From NCBI GenBank assembly GCA_038329845.1, contig JBBQNJ010000012.1, forward strand, positions 1-64,000: a stretch of 64,000 bases of DNA. Reading direction: 5' to 3'. How positions within the stretch are numbered: position 1 is the first letter of the stretch; each line of letters opens with the position of its first letter. This document shows positions 23,022 through 32,074 of the stretch, piece by piece. The position numbers were made by a program, and so were the translations under genes. The stretch comes from JBBQNJ01 sp038329845 (GTDB lineage: Bacteria > Planctomycetota > Phycisphaerae > Tepidisphaerales > Tepidisphaeraceae). The notes under the pieces are model-generated. The model was not told the DNA's origin, searched no databases, and saw only the letters and a program-made list of their open reading frames with translations.

Positions 23022-24377
23022 ATGGCTGAAACTCGTTCGTTGCGGGAACCGGCACGGGACTTAGGATTGCTTGCCGATGTGGATGTGTGCGTGCTGGGGG
23101 GAAGCTGCACCGGGGTTTTTGCCGCGATTCGGGCGGCGCGGCTGGGATGCCGGGTGGCCCTGATCGAGCGGGCCGGAGCGTTGGGGGGCGTGGCGACGCT
23201 GTCGCTGGTGAATGTGTGGCATTCGCTGCTGGACACGGCGTTCGAGCGGCCGATCATCGCGGGGCTGACGACCGAGACGATCGATCGTTTGCGCCGGCGG
23301 GACGCGGTGCGCGAACGGTGCAGGAGCCACAGCGTCGGGTTCACGTTCAACCCGTTCGAGCTTCAGATCGAACTCGACGAGATGGTCGCCGAGAGCAAGA
23401 CGATCGACCTGCATCTGCACACCCACTTCAGTGCCCCTCTGGTGGAGGACGGGGCGTTGGTGGGGGTGGCGGTGGAGAACAAATGCGGTCGGCAGGCGAT
23501 CCGGGCGGGGGCGTTCATCGACGCGACCGGCGACGGCGATCTCTGCGCCCGCCTGGGCCTGGAGACGTATCGCTCGGCGCATCTTCAGCCATCGACGACC
23601 TGCGCGACGTTTTCCGGGTGGGAATCGCTGGGGAAAATCGATCTGAACGTGTTGCTTAACGCTCACCGGGACGAAGAACGACTTCCCGAGGGATTCGCCT
23701 GGGGCGCTGATCTGCCGGGATCGTCGATTCACATGCTGGCGGCGACGCGCGTTTACCAGGCCGACTGTTCTGATGGCCGTGCGCTGACCGGTGCCGAAGT
23801 CGAGGGCCGCCGGCAGGTTCGCGCGATCATGGACATCGTGCGGCGGCATGTTCCGGATCAGCAACTGGCGCTGCAATCGCTGCCGGCCCGAATCGGCATC
23901 CGTGAGACCCGGCACGTGCGCTGCCGGCGGCAACTCAGCGGCGCGGAGGTGCTGGGCGGGCGGCGATTCGACGATGCGATCGCCAACGGCAGCTATCGAG
24001 TGGATATTCATCACCAGGAGAAGCCGGGGATCACGTTCCGTTATCTCGACGGGGTGGAGCAATACGCCCGGCCGGGATATCCGATGGTTCAGGGCCGCTG
24101 GCGCGATCCGGTCGAGGTCGATCCGACGTTTTATCAGATTCCGTACAGCGCCATGGTTCCCGCCGGGGCGTTCGGCAACGTGATCTGTGCCGGTCGGATG
24201 ATCGATGCCGATTCGCAGGCCCACGCGGCGATTCGGGTGATGGTGAACATGAACCAGACGGGCGAAGCGGCGGGCGTGGCGGCCTGGCACAGTCTCGATG
24301 AGTCCAAGCCGTTCGGCGATCTCGACGCTGGCGTTGTCCGTCGAACACTCGCCGCGGGGGGGTCGATCATCATTTGA
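23022..24377 (+). CDS. FAD-dependent oxidoreductase (FAD_oxidored family)
   Basis: The 451-residue protein begins with a dinucleotide-binding fold: DVDVCVLGGSCTGVFAAIRA followed by RVALIERAGALGGVATLSLV. The rest (FIDATGDGDLCARLGLETYR, RIGIRETRHVRCRRQLSGAE, VICAGRMIDADSQAHAAIRV) follows the FAD_oxidored family (PF12831-like), which is expanded in Planctomycetes and often works on sugar-related substrates. There is no secretion signal. It is a single gene, with a GC-rich spacer before it (22809-23021) in which a short phrase (AATTGAAATGTCACGGGTAA) resembles insertion sequence ends. The true substrate is unknown. Confidence 0.85.
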   Translation: MAETRSLREPARDLGLLADVDVCVLGGSCTGVFAAIRAARLGCRVALIERAGALGGVATLSLVNVWHSLLDTAFERPIIAGLTTETIDRLRRRDAVRERCRSHSVGFTFNPFELQIELDEMVAESKTIDLHLHTHFSAPLVEDGALVGVAVENKCGRQAIRAGAFIDATGDGDLCARLGLETYRSAHLQPSTTCATFSGWESLGKIDLNVLLNAHRDEERLPEGFAWGADLPGSSIHMLAATRVYQADCSDGRALTGAEVEGRRQVRAIMDIVRRHVPDQQLALQSLPARIGIRETRHVRCRRQLSGAEVLGGRRFDDAIANGSYRVDIHHQEKPGITFRYLDGVEQYARPGYPMVQGRWRDPVEVDPTFYQIPYSAMVPAGAFGNVICAGRMIDADSQAHAAIRVMVNMNQTGEAAGVAAWHSLDESKPFGDLDAGVVRRTLAAGGSIII

Positions 24378-24548
24378 GCGCGGGGGGGCACAGGCGGCGG
24401 GGTGGTGCGGGCCTCGGGGCTGCGTGGCTTTGGCAGGATGCAGGCTGGACGCCTGCACCACAGGCAAGATTCGGGTACGTCCGTCGGGATTCTCGGGCGT
24501 GGGCGGTTTGATGGGGTCGATCCGGGGTGCTAGATTTCACGGCTGCGC

Positions 24549-26021
24549 GTGACAGTCGCCCAAGCGAATCCGATTGGAGTCCAGGCGCGGGAGGATTCCG
24601 CCGCCGGGGAGTATGCGCGCGGGCGCAGGGCGCACTGGGATGCGGTGGCGCGGAGGTCGGATGGGTGGCGCGGGGCGGGCGGGTATTATCATCGGCGGCT
24701 GGAGGCGGTGCATCGGTTTGTGATCCCGGCGGGACTGCGGGTGCTGGAGGTGGGGTGCGGGCGCGGGGATTTGCTGGCATCGCTGGGGGCGCGGCGGGCG
24801 GTGGGGGTCGATTTTTCGGCCGAGATGATCGAGCGGGCGAGGGCGGCGCATCGGGATGTCACGTTCATCGAGGCCGACGCCCACGCGTTGGAGCTGGACG
24901 AATCGTTCGACGCGATCATTCTTTCGGATCTGGTGAATGATTTGTGGGATGTGCAAGGCGTGTTCGAGCGGGTTCGGGCGCACTGTCTGCCGCATACACG
25001 CGTGATTCTCAATTTTTACAGCCGGCTGTGGGAGTTGCCGTTGAGCATCGCCCCGCGGATGAAGCTGGCGCTGGCGAAGCCGAAGATTCAGAACTGGCTG
25101 ACGGTGCCTGATGTGTCGAATCTGCTCCGGTTGGCGGGGTTGGAGCCGCTGCGGCACTGGGAAGAGGTGCTGATGCCGCTGGGGATTCCGATCATGGCGC
25201 CGCTGTGCAACCGGGTGCTGGTGCGGACCTGGCCGCTGAAGCATCTGGCATTGACGAATCTGATGGTGGCGCGTCCGGCGCCGATGCGCGAATGCGACCC
25301 GCCGCCGGTGGTGTCGGTGATCGTGCCGGCGCGGAACGAGTCGGGGAACATCGAGTCGATCTTCCAGCGCACGCCGTCGATGGGGGCGGGGACGGAGCTG
25401 GTTTTCGTCGAGGGTCACTCGACCGATGACACATTCGCGGCGATCGAGCGGGCGGCCTCGGCGCGGGCGCAAGATCGGGTGCAGGTTCTCAAGCAGCCGG
25501 GGCGTGGCAAGGGGGATGCGGTCCGGGCTGGATTCGCCGCGGCGCGGGGGGAGGTGCTGATGATCCTCGACGCCGATCTGACGGTGCCGCCGGAGGATCT
25601 GCCGCGATTTTATCACGCCTGGCGAAGCGGGCAGGGGGAGTTCATCAACGGCGTGCGGCTGGTGTACCCGATGGAGAAGCAGGCGATGCGGCCGCTGAAT
25701 TTGCTGGGCAACAAGTTTTTCAGTTGGGCGTTTTCGTGGCTGCTGGGCCAGCCGATCAAGGACACGCTGTGCGGGACGAAGGTACTTAGCCGCTCGGATT
25801 ATCAGCGTCTGATCGCCGGTCGCGCGTATTTCGGCGAGTTCGATCCGTTCGGCGATTTCGACCTGGTGTTCGGGGCCGCGAAGTTGAACCTGAAGATCGT
25901 GGACTTGCCGGTGCGCTATCGCGCCCGCACTTACGGGTCCACGAACATCCATCGCTGGCGACATGGGTGGCTGCTGTTGAAAATGGTGGCGTTCGCCGCG
26001 CGGCGGATCAAGTTCATCTAG
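24549..26021 (+). CDS. Fused SAM methyltransferase and family 2 glycosyltransferase
   Basis: The 490-residue protein joins two enzymes. Residues about 25-215 are a class I methyltransferase, with LRVLEVGCGRGDLLASLGAR as motif I and HALELDESFDAIILSDLVND after it. Residues about 258-490 are a GT2 glycosyltransferase: PVVSVIVPARNESGNIESIF, EVLMILDADLTVPPEDLPRF with the DxD-type metal site, and GEFDPFGDFDLVFGAAKLNL. The GT2 part has the layout of dolichol- or polyprenyl-phosphate sugar synthases without membrane helices. Physical linkage suggests that both modify the same lipid or glycan. The first of four clustered genes. Confidence 0.88.
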   Translation: MTVAQANPIGVQAREDSAAGEYARGRRAHWDAVARRSDGWRGAGGYYHRRLEAVHRFVIPAGLRVLEVGCGRGDLLASLGARRAVGVDFSAEMIERARAAHRDVTFIEADAHALELDESFDAIILSDLVNDLWDVQGVFERVRAHCLPHTRVILNFYSRLWELPLSIAPRMKLALAKPKIQNWLTVPDVSNLLRLAGLEPLRHWEEVLMPLGIPIMAPLCNRVLVRTWPLKHLALTNLMVARPAPMRECDPPPVVSVIVPARNESGNIESIFQRTPSMGAGTELVFVEGHSTDDTFAAIERAASARAQDRVQVLKQPGRGKGDAVRAGFAAARGEVLMILDADLTVPPEDLPRFYHAWRSGQGEFINGVRLVYPMEKQAMRPLNLLGNKFFSWAFSWLLGQPIKDTLCGTKVLSRSDYQRLIAGRAYFGEFDPFGDFDLVFGAAKLNLKIVDLPVRYRARTYGSTNIHRWRHGWLLLKMVAFAARRIKFI

Positions 26022-26159
26022 TGTGGTGGCTCATAAATAGTGCGTCTCAGGCTCGACTGGGAATCCTTTGTTATGTACCTTTCAGGTTGCTTTGGCGACT
26101 GAACATGAGATGCCATCAGGCCGAGACACTACACTCGTATTGGCGACGGGGTTCTGACC

Positions 26160-26927
26160 ATGCTTCGACGGCTGCTGTCGCATCCTCTGACCCGCGGACT
26201 GGATATCGATCATCCGGGGACGACGGCGCTGCGGCGATGGATCATTCGTGAAAAATCGCTGCTGCATCGCGTCTATCGGCGTTGGTACGCGCAGATCGCC
26301 GAGTGGGTGCCCGATTCACCGGCACCGGCGCTGGAGTTGGGTTCGGGGCCGGGGTTTCTCGATCAGTTCGTTCCGCGGCTGATCACGTCGGAGATTTTTC
26401 ACTGCCCCGGGGTGCGGGCGCAGTTGGACGCCCATCGGCTTTGCTTCGCCGACGCGACCTTGCGGGCGGTGGCGATGGTGGATGTGCTGCATCACCTGCC
26501 GCGCCCGCGACGGTTTTTCGCCGAGGCGATGCGCTGCGTCGAGATCGGCGGGACGCTGGTGATGATCGAACCGTGGGTGAACCGCTGGTCCACGCGGATC
26601 TACGCCGGTCTTCACCATGAGCCGTTTTGTCCCGATTCGCCGGAATGGGATTTCCCATCGTCGGGGCCGCTGTCGGGAGCCAACGGCGCATTGCCGTGGA
26701 TCATCTTCCAGCGCGACCGCGAGCGTTTCGAGCGGGAGTTTCCCGGTTGGCGGATCGAGACGATTCGACCGATGATGCCGCTGATGTACCTCTGGTCGGG
26801 CGGCGTTTCTCTACGAGCGGTGGTCCCAGGCTGGGCCTGGCGCCCGCTGGACGCGGTGGACCGGATGCTGGGTCCTTCGCGGGGCATGTTCGCGCTGATC
26901 GTATTGCGCCGAGTGGAATTGCCATGA
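26160..26927 (+). CDS. Class I SAM-dependent methyltransferase
   Basis: The 255-residue protein has motif I ALELGSGPGFLDQFVPRLI, then VAMVDVLHHLPRPRRFFAEA, the late post-I region of the Methyltransf_11 type, and GGTLVMIEPWVNRWSTRIY. The C-terminal part is unlike common families. The target is unknown. Its stop overlaps the next start by 4 bases, forming an operon with a second methyltransferase and a membrane glycosyltransferase. The 138-base gap before it contains no clear terminator. Confidence 0.85.
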   Translation: MLRRLLSHPLTRGLDIDHPGTTALRRWIIREKSLLHRVYRRWYAQIAEWVPDSPAPALELGSGPGFLDQFVPRLITSEIFHCPGVRAQLDAHRLCFADATLRAVAMVDVLHHLPRPRRFFAEAMRCVEIGGTLVMIEPWVNRWSTRIYAGLHHEPFCPDSPEWDFPSSGPLSGANGALPWIIFQRDRERFEREFPGWRIETIRPMMPLMYLWSGGVSLRAVVPGWAWRPLDAVDRMLGPSRGMFALIVLRRVELP

Positions 26928-27568
26928 GTCAGACCCTGCGACTGTTGCGGCGTGATGAGTACGCCGGTGTGAACGAGGTCGATCCGATCCGCTTTTATTA
27001 CTGGCCGATTTTCGGGCGGATGTACCGGCGTCGAGTTGAGCTGTGCCTGGGCGAATTGACCGGCGGTGGGCGCATCCTCGAGATCGGGTTTGGCACCGGG
27101 CTGACATTTCTTAATCTACATGGGCAATACGAAGAAATTCATGGCCTGGATCTCACGGCGGACGTGCGCGCGGTGCATGAGGTGTTCGCCGGTCATGGGA
27201 TCAAAACCGATTTGCGCAATGGCGACGTGCTGGCATTGCCGTACGAGGATGCGACGTTCGACAGCGTGTTGCTGATCAGCATTCTTGAGCATATTCGTCC
27301 CGAGCAGCAGGCTCGGGCGTTTGCGGAGATTCGCCGGGTTCTCAAGCCGGGCGGGCAGGTGGTGTACGGCGTTCCGATCGAGCGGCGGCTGATGGTGATG
27401 ATGTTCCATCTGCTCGGATACGACATCCGCGAGCACCATTTTGCGACCGAGCATGATGTGCGATCCGCCGCCGAAAAAGTCATGGCGCCGGTGGCGATCC
27501 GGCGGATGTACGCGACGCCGGCGATATTCGGCGCGGTGTACGAAGTGGGGCATTTCGTCAAAGCATGA
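26924..27568 (+). CDS. Second class I SAM-dependent methyltransferase
   Basis: The 214-residue protein, started at the ATG that overlaps the previous stop, has motif I ILEIGFGTGLTFLNLHG. SILEHIRPEQQARAFAEIRR and VLKPGGQVVYGVPIERRL follow, the Methyltransf_11 pattern. The N-terminal VDPIRFYYWPIFGRMYRRRV is like phospholipid or quinone methyltransferases such as PmtA/UbiE, but this is not decisive. It overlaps the next gene by 4 bases. Confidence 0.85.
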   Translation: MSQTLRLLRRDEYAGVNEVDPIRFYYWPIFGRMYRRRVELCLGELTGGGRILEIGFGTGLTFLNLHGQYEEIHGLDLTADVRAVHEVFAGHGIKTDLRNGDVLALPYEDATFDSVLLISILEHIRPEQQARAFAEIRRVLKPGGQVVYGVPIERRLMVMMFHLLGYDIREHHFATEHDVRSAAEKVMAPVAIRRMYATPAIFGAVYEVGHFVKA

Positions 27569-29022
27569 CCGAGAACGGCGCTCAACCCGGCTCGCTGGCG
27601 GCCGCACCGCGGCGGGCGATGAGTTGGACGGCGCTGTGTGCCCTGGCGGTCGCCGCGGCGGGGCTGGGTCAGGCGATGCAGGTGCGTGACGGGCTGTACG
27701 ATCCGAGTGCGGTGGCGTGGCTGGCGGTGGCGGTGATGGCCGGGGGATGGGCGATTCTCGGGCGTGCGGCGGCTTGGGTGGAGCGGCGGGGACCGCGGGT
27801 TCTGCTCGATTTGCTCACGGTTTTGGTCGTGGCGCAACTGGCGACGATGGCTCGTCGGCCCCCGATCGACGGATTTCCCGCAGCGCTCGAAGCCCGCGCG
27901 ATGATGCTGCTGGGCGCGGGGATGATCGTGGCAGTGCGCCTGGCGCCGCTACGGCATCTGCGCTGGATCGCGCCGGCGATGATCGGCGTTTATCTGCTGC
28001 TGGGGATCATAGCGGTGGGGATGAACCCCAAGCCGATCATCGATGTGTATACCGTTCATGTCGAGGCGGTCGAAGAACTGATGAGCGGTCGCAATCCCTA
28101 CGCGATGACGTTCAGCGACCCGTATCGCGGCACGTCGTTCACGTATCCGCCGGGCATGGCGCACGATGGGCGGCTGTGGTTCGGGTGGATGTATCCGCCG
28201 TTGAGCCTGGTGCTGTCGGGGATCGGACAGATCGCGGTGGGGGATTTTCGCTACGCGCATCTTCTGGCGATGGCGTCGGCGGGTGCGATGATCGCCATGA
28301 TGGGTTGGCGATCGGGGCGGTGTGCTGGCCGCGTGGGTGTGCTGGCCGCGGGGTTGCTGCTGTTTAGCCCGCGGGCGTTGTATTTCATCCAGATGGGATG
28401 GACCGAGGCCCTGGTGACGATGCTGCTGGCGGGGACGGTGCTGGCGGCGATGTCGGGTCGCGCCGGTGCCGGTCGGCTCGATCGCGGAGGCGTGTCGTGG
28501 AAGCTGATCGCGGCGCTGGGGCTGCTTCTGGCGATCAAGCAGCACATGGTTCTGCTGATCCCGGCGGTTTTTCTGCTCACGGGCGAGAACTGGCGGGCGG
28601 CGATTCGGCTGCTGATTGCCGCGATTGCACTCGCGGCCCTCGTCACGCTGCCGCTGGCGCTGTGGGATCCGGCGGCGTTCGTGCGGGGCGTTGTTCTGCT
28701 GCAATTGTGGCTTCCTTTTCGCCACGATGCGTTGAGTTTTCCGGCGATGGTGAACGCCTGGTGGGGCGTTGCCCCATCGCCGATCTGGGGGTTTGTCGCG
28801 TATGCCGCGGCGATGGGCGTGTGCCTTCGGCGATGCCCGCGCAGCGCTGGGGGATTTGCGATGGCCACCGGCATTTCGCTGCTGGCGTTTTTCGCGTTCG
28901 GCAAGCAGGCATTTTGTAATTATTACATGCTGGTGTCGGCGGCGTTCGCCTGCGCGATCGCCGCCACCGCCGCCGCCGCCGCCGCTTCCCCCGAGCGCCC
29001 GGGCGGCGAGGCTCAGTCGTAG
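27565..29022 (+). CDS. Polytopic membrane glycosyltransferase (GT87/DUF2029-like)
   Basis: The 485-residue protein has about ten to twelve hydrophobic segments. The first long loop holds VHVEAVEELMSGRNPYAM and FGWMYPPLSLVLSGIGQI, the LxxGxNPY and YPPL pattern of polyprenyl-phosphate-sugar-dependent mannosyl- or arabinosyltransferases of the GT-C fold (GT87/DUF2029). Such enzymes move a sugar from a polyprenyl-phosphate donor outside the membrane. The GT2 enzyme three genes upstream is of the kind that makes such donors. Overlaps the previous gene by 4 bases. Confidence 0.75.
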   Translation: MTENGAQPGSLAAAPRRAMSWTALCALAVAAAGLGQAMQVRDGLYDPSAVAWLAVAVMAGGWAILGRAAAWVERRGPRVLLDLLTVLVVAQLATMARRPPIDGFPAALEARAMMLLGAGMIVAVRLAPLRHLRWIAPAMIGVYLLLGIIAVGMNPKPIIDVYTVHVEAVEELMSGRNPYAMTFSDPYRGTSFTYPPGMAHDGRLWFGWMYPPLSLVLSGIGQIAVGDFRYAHLLAMASAGAMIAMMGWRSGRCAGRVGVLAAGLLLFSPRALYFIQMGWTEALVTMLLAGTVLAAMSGRAGAGRLDRGGVSWKLIAALGLLLAIKQHMVLLIPAVFLLTGENWRAAIRLLIAAIALAALVTLPLALWDPAAFVRGVVLLQLWLPFRHDALSFPAMVNAWWGVAPSPIWGFVAYAAAMGVCLRRCPRSAGGFAMATGISLLAFFAFGKQAFCNYYMLVSAAFACAIAATAAAAAASPERPGGEAQS

Positions 29023-29265
29023 CAGGCCGCGATTTCATCCAGCCGGCGATAGAGTTCGACGACGACCTTGCGGTACAAGTCGAACTCGCTGCGGGTGGAG
29101 AGTCCCAGTTCCGCAGAGCGCGGAGGTGTTCGTCGGCATGACTCGGGACGCCGACATCCTCGTGGGCATGATGAAGAACCGCGACAATCGCCAGGAGTGT
29201 GGAGGTTCAGCCGAGGCTTGTCTTGACGAGCCGTCGGAGCACGCCGACGATGCGGTGCTTCATTG

Positions 29266-30534
29266 ATGACTCGCTTATCACCCCCACCTCCGGGCGCGTC
29301 CCAAGCGGCGAGCGGCGGCACGTCGCTGGTTGCGGTCTATGCCGTCGAGGCGATCAGCTCAATCTGCTCGACGTCGCTGACGATCGGGATATTTTTCTTC
29401 ATGCAGGACCAGTATGGGTGGGGGCTGAAGCGCAACTTCGCACTGGCGGTGGGGCAGGGCGCAACCTACATGCTGGGGGCGCTGCTGGCCGGGCGGATCG
29501 AGCGAAGGCTGGGTCGTCGGGCGATGCTGGCAATGCTCTACGCGATCCTCGCCGGGCTGTGCGCGGCGGCGGCGTGGTGGGGCGGGGCGATTCTTATCGT
29601 GTCGATCCTGGTCGCCTATACGATGGTTATCTCCGCGACCTGGCCGGTCTTGGAGAGCCTGGTATCGGTCGGGGTCGATGCGCATGTGATGTCCCGCCGG
29701 ATCGGCGTGTACAACCTGGTCTGGTCGGGGGTCAGCGCCGCGACGGTGGCGCTGACGGGGACGATCATCCAACACTGGCCGGTCGGGGTGTTGATGGCAC
29801 CGGCGGCGCTGCATGGGATTGCGGCGCTGGTGATGCTGGCGGCGAGGCTGCCGCTGGAGCCGGGGGCTGAGCGTGGCGTCCATCTCGACGCCGAGCCGGA
29901 GCTGCTGCGCAAGCGGACGCTGGCGATGTGGCTGTCACGGATCGCCATGCCCTCGACTTACGTGGTGATCTACGCAATGGCCGCGATGATGCCGTTATTG
30001 CCGGTGCTGGCGCTGTACGACACCGGGACGCGCACCGTGATCGGCAGCGCCTGGCTGGTGGGGCGGTGGCTGGCCTTCGCGGGGCTGGCGATGACCGCGT
30101 GGTGGCACACCCGCCCGCTGCTGCTGCTGTTCAGCACCGCCGCGATGCTCGTGACGTTCATCGGCGTCGGTATCCGCGCATCGGACCTGCCGGGATTGCA
30201 CGGGCTGCCGGCGTCGGCGGACCTGGGCGTGATGATCGGCTCGCAGATGTTGTTGGGCGTGACGCTGGGCGTAATCTATGCCGGGAGTCTATACTTCGGG
30301 ATGGCGCTTAGCAGCGGCAGCACCGAGCATGGCGGCTATCATGAGGCGCTGATCGGACTGGGCTGCGTGCTGGGTCCGGGCGTGGGCGCGCTGACGCAAG
30401 TGATCTGGCCGGGGAATCTGACGGCCGGCGTGTGGGCGGTGTCGGGCGTGGTCGGGGTAAGCCTGGTCTCGGCGATAGTGGCCGCGGCCGAAGCCCGCCG
30501 GCGTCGCCGGTGCCGGGGCGCGGGAAGGACCTGA
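29266..30534 (+). CDS. Major facilitator superfamily transporter
   Basis: The 422-residue protein has twelve predicted transmembrane helices in two halves, with the cytoplasmic loop 2-3 signature-like segment GRIERRLGRRAMLAMLYAIL. An ATG at 29266 follows a TTG at 29263; I take the ATG. The substrate is unknown. It lies 243 bases after the GT87-like gene, a spacer that carries remnants of a coding sequence on the minus strand (ending RSEFDLYRKVVVELYRRLDE). It may be the exporter for the glycan cluster, but that is only positional. Confidence 0.82.
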   Translation: MTRLSPPPPGASQAASGGTSLVAVYAVEAISSICSTSLTIGIFFFMQDQYGWGLKRNFALAVGQGATYMLGALLAGRIERRLGRRAMLAMLYAILAGLCAAAAWWGGAILIVSILVAYTMVISATWPVLESLVSVGVDAHVMSRRIGVYNLVWSGVSAATVALTGTIIQHWPVGVLMAPAALHGIAALVMLAARLPLEPGAERGVHLDAEPELLRKRTLAMWLSRIAMPSTYVVIYAMAAMMPLLPVLALYDTGTRTVIGSAWLVGRWLAFAGLAMTAWWHTRPLLLLFSTAAMLVTFIGVGIRASDLPGLHGLPASADLGVMIGSQMLLGVTLGVIYAGSLYFGMALSSGSTEHGGYHEALIGLGCVLGPGVGALTQVIWPGNLTAGVWAVSGVVGVSLVSAIVAAAEARRRRRCRGAGRT

Positions 30535-30588
30535 GTTTTCGCGCCCCTGAAAGCCGCGGCGTCGGGGGCGGATAAAAAAAAGATCGGA

Positions 30589-31647
30589 ATGACTATGAAG
30601 CACCCAATTTTTCGGACGATTATCGCGGTTTTGCCGGCCCTGTTCATGGCGGGGGGATGCAACCTCTTTACGCCGTCGGATTCGACGATTCGCGGGCAGG
30701 CGACGAACTTCCATTCATCGCTCGAACCGGCGGTGATGGAGGACAAGGCATCGGATCCGGTGCTGGAGCGGTACATGCAGGCGATCGGGTCGCGCATCAT
30801 CGAGGCGGCGCGGGCGATGGATGTGGCGGGCGAGGGTCCCAAGGCGCACACCCGGGGCAAGGACAACTCGTGGATGTTCAACGTGCAGTTCCACCTGGTC
30901 AACAGCAAAACGCTCAACGCCTTCACGACGGGCGGGGATCACATTTACATCTACAACGAGCTGCTCCAGGACTGCAAGAACGAGAACGAGCTGGCGGCGG
31001 TGATGTCGCATGAATATGCCCATATTTACTGCCGCCATGTGCAGTCGGGGACGGATCGGCAGTACAAGGTTCTAGCCGGGGCGCTGGCGCTGGGTGGGGC
31101 GGGGTATCTGGTCGGCGGTAAGGAAAAGGGGGCCGAGTATGCCCAGCTCGCCAGCCAGGGGGCGACGGTGGCGGGCTCGCTGATCAACATGGGATTCACG
31201 CGGGACGACGAGGCGCAGGCCGATGAATGGGGCTGGTATTTCTACACGCGTGCGGGGTGGGATCCGGCCCAGTTCGGGGGATTTTTCCAGACCATGATCG
31301 ACAAGGGTCTGGACACCGCCCCGGAGATGCTCAGCGATCATCCGAGTTTGAAGAACCGCGTGGCGTGGGCGAAGAAGATGTACGATCAGGGGAAGTATGA
31401 CGCCTCGTGGCGAAAACCGCCTGTGGCATCGCCGGCGGAGTTCGAGGCGATCAAGAAGAAGGCCGCGGCGCTGGGTCAGCGGATGCCGGACGACAAGAGC
31501 CTGGCGAACAGCCAGCAGCTTTTGCAGGCATTGCCGCGAAGCTGCATCGCCCCGGTGGATCCGGCGGATCGTAAATCGGCGGCGGATCGCTTAGCGGCGT
31601 CGCTGCGGGCCCAAGCCGCCAAGCCGCGCGATGCCCGCCGCTTATAG
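30589..31647 (+). CDS. M48 family metalloprotease, lipoprotein
   Basis: The 352-residue protein begins with a lipoprotein signal (IIAVLPALFMAGGC), so it is probably anchored in a membrane by its Cys. The M48 zinc site is AAVMSHEYAHIYCRH (HExxH) with the third ligand in DDEAQADEWGWYF. A Ser/Thr-rich helix insert (LAGALALGGAGYLVGGKEKG) lies between them, as in YcaL/LoiP-type proteases. They degrade misfolded outer-membrane or periplasmic proteins. The 75-residue C-terminal tail is Lys/Ala-rich and probably unstructured. An alternative start is the ATG at 30595. Confidence 0.88.
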   Translation: MTMKHPIFRTIIAVLPALFMAGGCNLFTPSDSTIRGQATNFHSSLEPAVMEDKASDPVLERYMQAIGSRIIEAARAMDVAGEGPKAHTRGKDNSWMFNVQFHLVNSKTLNAFTTGGDHIYIYNELLQDCKNENELAAVMSHEYAHIYCRHVQSGTDRQYKVLAGALALGGAGYLVGGKEKGAEYAQLASQGATVAGSLINMGFTRDDEAQADEWGWYFYTRAGWDPAQFGGFFQTMIDKGLDTAPEMLSDHPSLKNRVAWAKKMYDQGKYDASWRKPPVASPAEFEAIKKKAAALGQRMPDDKSLANSQQLLQALPRSCIAPVDPADRKSAADRLAASLRAQAAKPRDARRL

Positions 31648-31674
31648 GCGACGGTTCGGCCGCCGGAAAGTTTT

Positions 31675-31867
31675 GTAGGGTGGGGCTTGCCCCACCATTT
31701 CCGAATGGCAACGAAATGGGTAACACTTCAGCCGTCTGCCGCGATTCCCGTTTTTGCGGCCTCAGTCAAGTTGGGTCTGTCTGCTGACCCGCGATATCAG
31801 CCTCAGAATCAACGTGCCGGCATTTGGCTGAAATGTGACCGAAATGGTGGGGCAAGCCCCACCCTAC
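31675..31867. mobile_element. Long palindromic repeat split by an inserted element
   Basis: The left arm (31675-31701) and right arm (31841-31867) are 27-bp perfect inverted repeats: GTAGGGTGGGGCTTGCCCCA and CCATTTC on the left, mirrored on the right. Without the 122-bp insert plus one copy of the 6-base duplication, the arms would enclose an 11-base loop. This type of hairpin (GGTGGGGCTTGCCCCACC) is a widespread intergenic repeat. Confidence 0.8.
31719..31840 (+). mobile_element. Miniature inverted-repeat element, family B, copy 1
   Basis: The left end is GGTAACACTTCAGCCG; the right end, reverse-complemented, is GGTCACATTTCAGCC. GAAATG flanks both sides (31713-31718 and 31841-31846), a likely 6-base target duplication. 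The body is about 90 percent identical to 50960-51080. Confidence 0.8.
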
Positions 31868-32074
31868 AGAAACTGGATCGATAGCATCAACCGATGCCCC
31901 GGAACGCCGGCGGCCCGGATCACCTTCGGCGAACGCTTGATTGCGCGGTGATCCGGGGCGGTGGAGCGATTCGCAGAGTCGTTGCGAGCGCAGGCAGGGC
32001 GATCGTGGCAGATGCAGGACGTAATTTGCCGCCGACGTCCTCAGCAACGGGATCATCGCTTATCGGCGTGGCGG

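Larger units (their letters stand above)
31648..32074. other. Gene-free spacer with nested palindromic elements
   Basis: It contains the nested elements at 31675-31867, and then an 11-bp stem (CCCGGATCACC and GGTGATCCGGG, 31914-31957) with a 22-base loop and no T-run. I see no gene. Confidence 0.6.

Noticed and set aside
29013..29321. Minus-strand frame ending RSEFDLYRKVVVELYRRLDE
   Set aside because: The last 30 residues look protein-like, but the upstream part is not consistent and it runs into the MFS gene; at most a decayed remnant.
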